64,000 nucleotides of DNA, taken from Blautia sp. An249. Its GTDB lineage: Bacteria; Bacillota; Clostridia; Lachnospirales; Lachnospiraceae. The stretch lies in the NCBI RefSeq assembly GCF_002159835.1, contig NZ_NFJL01000013.1:46578-110577 (forward strand). The letters run 5' to 3'. Below, one piece after another: positions 62,046-64,000 of the stretch. The position numbers and the translations under genes are program-made. The notes below the pieces were generated by a model. It made no database searches, was not told where the DNA came from, and saw only the letters and a program-made list of their open reading frames with translations. The stretch's first letter is position 1; every line of letters begins with the position of its first letter.

Positions 62046-63899
62046 ATGTGTGGAATTGCCGGATTTTGCGGAAAAGAGATTTGTCCTGAAACCGGAAAGG
62101 AAAGATGGATTCAGATACTGGAAAAGATGAATCAGGTGCAGAAACGAAGGGGACCGGACGATGAGGGAACGTATCTGACCAGAGGGTGCGGTCTGGCCCA
62201 TGTACGTCTTTCCATTATCGATCTGGCTGGCGGTCACCAGCCCATGATAAAAAAACAGGGAAACCGGGAATGCGCCATAGTCTTTAACGGGGAAATTTAT
62301 AATATGAACCCCTTAAGGAAAGAATTGGAAAAAGAGGGAGCTGTGTTCGTCACAGCCAGCGATACGGAAGTTCTTTTAAATGGCTTTTTCCTTCACGGAT
62401 GGCAGTATGTAAAGAAATTAAACGGAATTTTCGCGATTGCCTTCTGGGATGGGAAAGAAAAAACGCTGACGTTGTTTCGGGATCGTTTAGGAGTGAAACC
62501 TCTCTTTTATACAAAGGCCGGAGAAACTCTGGTTTTTGCTTCAGAACTTAAAGGATTGTTTGCCTATCCGGAAACAGAGGCTGTTCTGGACAGAGAGGGT
62601 CTGTGCGAAATCTTTGCCCTGGGGCCGGCAAAGACCTGCGGCAGCGGTGTATTCAAAGGGATGAAAGAAGTTCTTCCCGGACATTTTCTGCAGATTCGGG
62701 GAGAGGATATAAAAGAAATTCCTTACTGGGAATTAAAAAGCATCCCCCACGAGGACTGCTTTGAGAAAACAGTGGAAAAGACAGCATTTCTGGTAGAAGA
62801 CGCGGTAAAAATGCAGATGCTTTCCGATATTCCCATCAGTACCTTCTTATCCGGCGGGGTGGACAGCAGTCTGGTGACTGCTATATGCGCCAGGGAGCTG
62901 AAGAAGCAGGGAAAGGTATTGAACACATTTTCCTTTGACTTTGAAGGGAATCAGAAGTATTTCCGGGCCAATGGCTTTCAGCCCAGCCAGGATCGTCCCT
63001 GGGTAGAGGAAATGGTAAAATATGCAGGCACGAACCATCGTTATCTGGAATGTGATAACCGAAAACTGGCAGACGCCCTGTATCAGGCCGTGGACGCCCG
63101 GGATTTGCCCTGTATGGCCGATGTGGAATCGTCTATGCTGTACTTTTGTTCCAGGGTAGTGGACTATAATAAGGTGACCCTGACCGGAGAGTGTGCCGAT
63201 GAGATTTTCGGAGGGTATCCCTGGTTTCATAAGAAAGAGGCCTTTGAACAGGAGGCGTTTCCCTGGTCCCCCAGTATGGAACCGAGAAAGGCACTTCTGT
63301 CAGAGGAATTAACACAGAACCTGCATATGGAAGAATACGCAAAAGCGGCTTATGAGAAAACCATAAGAGAGACGCCGGTTCTCTTCGGAGAAAACTCAAT
63401 GGAAAAAAGGAGAAGGGAAATTGCCTATCTGAATCTGAAATGGTTCATGATTACTCTATTGGATCGTATGGACAGAACCAGTATGTATTCTGGTCTGGAG
63501 GCCAGGGTGCCTCTGGCGGATCACCGAATTGTGGAATATGTATGGAATGTCCCCTGGGAAATGAAATGTCCCGGTGGAATTGTAAAGGGGCTGCTGAGGA
63601 ATGCAGGAGAAGGGAAGCTTCCCAAAGAAGTTTTGTGGAGAAAGAAGAGCCCTTACCCCAAAACCTATCATCCGGAATATGAACGCATGTTGGGAAGGCG
63701 GCTGCTGGAAGTGGTTTCTGATACAAAGGCGCCCATCCGGGAACTGATAGATTCCAGGAAAGTGAAGAGATTTACAGAGAGTCCTTCGGATTACGGAAAA
63801 CCCTGGTATGGTCAGTTAATGGCCGGCCCTCAGATGCTGGCATTTATGCTTCAGGTAAACTACTGGCTGGAAAAATACAGGATTCGGATTCAGTTATAG
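62046..63899 (+). CDS. asnB: Asparagine synthetase (glutamine-hydrolysing)
   Basis: 617 residues. N-terminal class II glutaminase with Cys2 (MCGIAGFCG), RGPDDEG, and substrate loop VFNGEIYN; C-terminal synthetase with PP-loop FLSGGVDSSL and ECADEIFGGYPWF. Uses glutamine and ATP to amidate aspartate. AAAGGAGG before the ATG. It follows dpaB on the same strand and may be co-transcribed. A terminator closes the window. Confidence 0.95.
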   Translation: MCGIAGFCGKEICPETGKERWIQILEKMNQVQKRRGPDDEGTYLTRGCGLAHVRLSIIDLAGGHQPMIKKQGNRECAIVFNGEIYNMNPLRKELEKEGAVFVTASDTEVLLNGFFLHGWQYVKKLNGIFAIAFWDGKEKTLTLFRDRLGVKPLFYTKAGETLVFASELKGLFAYPETEAVLDREGLCEIFALGPAKTCGSGVFKGMKEVLPGHFLQIRGEDIKEIPYWELKSIPHEDCFEKTVEKTAFLVEDAVKMQMLSDIPISTFLSGGVDSSLVTAICARELKKQGKVLNTFSFDFEGNQKYFRANGFQPSQDRPWVEEMVKYAGTNHRYLECDNRKLADALYQAVDARDLPCMADVESSMLYFCSRVVDYNKVTLTGECADEIFGGYPWFHKKEAFEQEAFPWSPSMEPRKALLSEELTQNLHMEEYAKAAYEKTIRETPVLFGENSMEKRRREIAYLNLKWFMITLLDRMDRTSMYSGLEARVPLADHRIVEYVWNVPWEMKCPGGIVKGLLRNAGEGKLPKEVLWRKKSPYPKTYHPEYERMLGRRLLEVVSDTKAPIRELIDSRKVKRFTESPSDYGKPWYGQLMAGPQMLAFMLQVNYWLEKYRIRIQL

Positions 63900-63955
63900 T
63901 TCTGCTTTACTTTCTAAAGAGTTTATAATCCCGTCTTTGACAGTTGATGAAGGAG

Positions 63956-64000
63956 AAAATCGCTGTATCCCTTGTATTTACTGGGCTACAGCGATTTTTA
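63956..64000 (+). terminator. Terminator of asnB
   Basis: AAAATCGCTGTA / TACAGCGATTTT 12-bp stem, inner CCC/GGG, then TTTTA at the window edge. Confidence 0.85.

Overview
The window reads as a continuous chromosomal segment of an anaerobic, endospore-forming Firmicute, most likely a member of the Lachnospiraceae (Blautia/Ruminococcus-like). Evidence: AGGAGG-type ribosome binding sites, sporulation genes (sigG, sigH, a Spo0A-C-domain protein, a YlmC/YmxH protein and the dipicolinate synthase pair dpaAB), oxygen-sensitive iron-sulfur enzymes (AsrABC, a polyferredoxin, a flavodiiron protein), many paralogue families typical of that group (DUF5688, DUF5721, YqeG, VanZ), and tRNA genes without encoded CCA. 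No phage, transposon, CRISPR array or integron was seen; gene density and composition are even. The species cannot be fixed from sequence reading alone.

Layout. 0-2.5 kb: the 3' end of a D-serine ammonia-lyase, then a cupin-PocR sensor kinase and its AraC-type response regulator. 2.5-6.4 kb: sigG, a nicotinamidase-like hydrolase and ymxH (minus strand), nrdR (plus), gdhA (minus). 6.6-16 kb: nhaC-alaA-DUF2752, citrate synthase, yqeG-aroK, efp, a shortened DUF5688 gene, tRNA-Arg(CCG) followed by an SH3 protein, and a convergent polysaccharide deacetylase. 16-24 kb: rluF-ligA-metA, an aldehyde dehydrogenase abutting metA tail to tail, a secreted NlpC/P60 protein, and a highly structured intergenic element. 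24-31 kb: fabH with a FabT-like operator, two small regulators, cysS-mrnC-rlmB-sigH, tRNA-Thr(GGT) wrapped in a long inverted repeat ahead of glnS. 31-42 kb: polyferredoxin, a YtxH-like helical protein, maf and two HAD phosphatases, a large ASH-repeat surface protein, htpG behind a perfect CIRCE element, DUF5721, degV, and a cold-shock gene with a terminator-like leader. 42-52 kb: pyrC-pyrF-pyrK-pyrD, a Crp-type regulator with asrABC, a MATE exporter with a palindrome inside its promoter, and pyrE. 52-64 kb: small membrane proteins, an HD hydrolase, an extended M29-type aminopeptidase, purE-purM-purN-purD-fprA, dpaA-dpaB behind a sigma-K-like promoter, and asnB.

Functionally the window is mainly core metabolism: pyrimidine synthesis (five of six UMP genes; pyrB/carAB are elsewhere), purine synthesis (four genes), amino-acid and ammonia metabolism (gdhA, alaA, gltA, metA, asnB, aroK), translation (efp, cysS, glnS, rlmB, rluF, mrnC, tRNAs) and spore formation. 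The least ordinary content is regulatory and non-coding: the structured element at 23665-23850, the tRNA-Thr-enclosing inverted repeat at 29075-29250, the csp leader hairpin, the FabT, CIRCE and Crp-type sites, and the terminator-less metA/aldehyde dehydrogenase junction. I did not find a clear, self-contained new defence or biosynthetic system.
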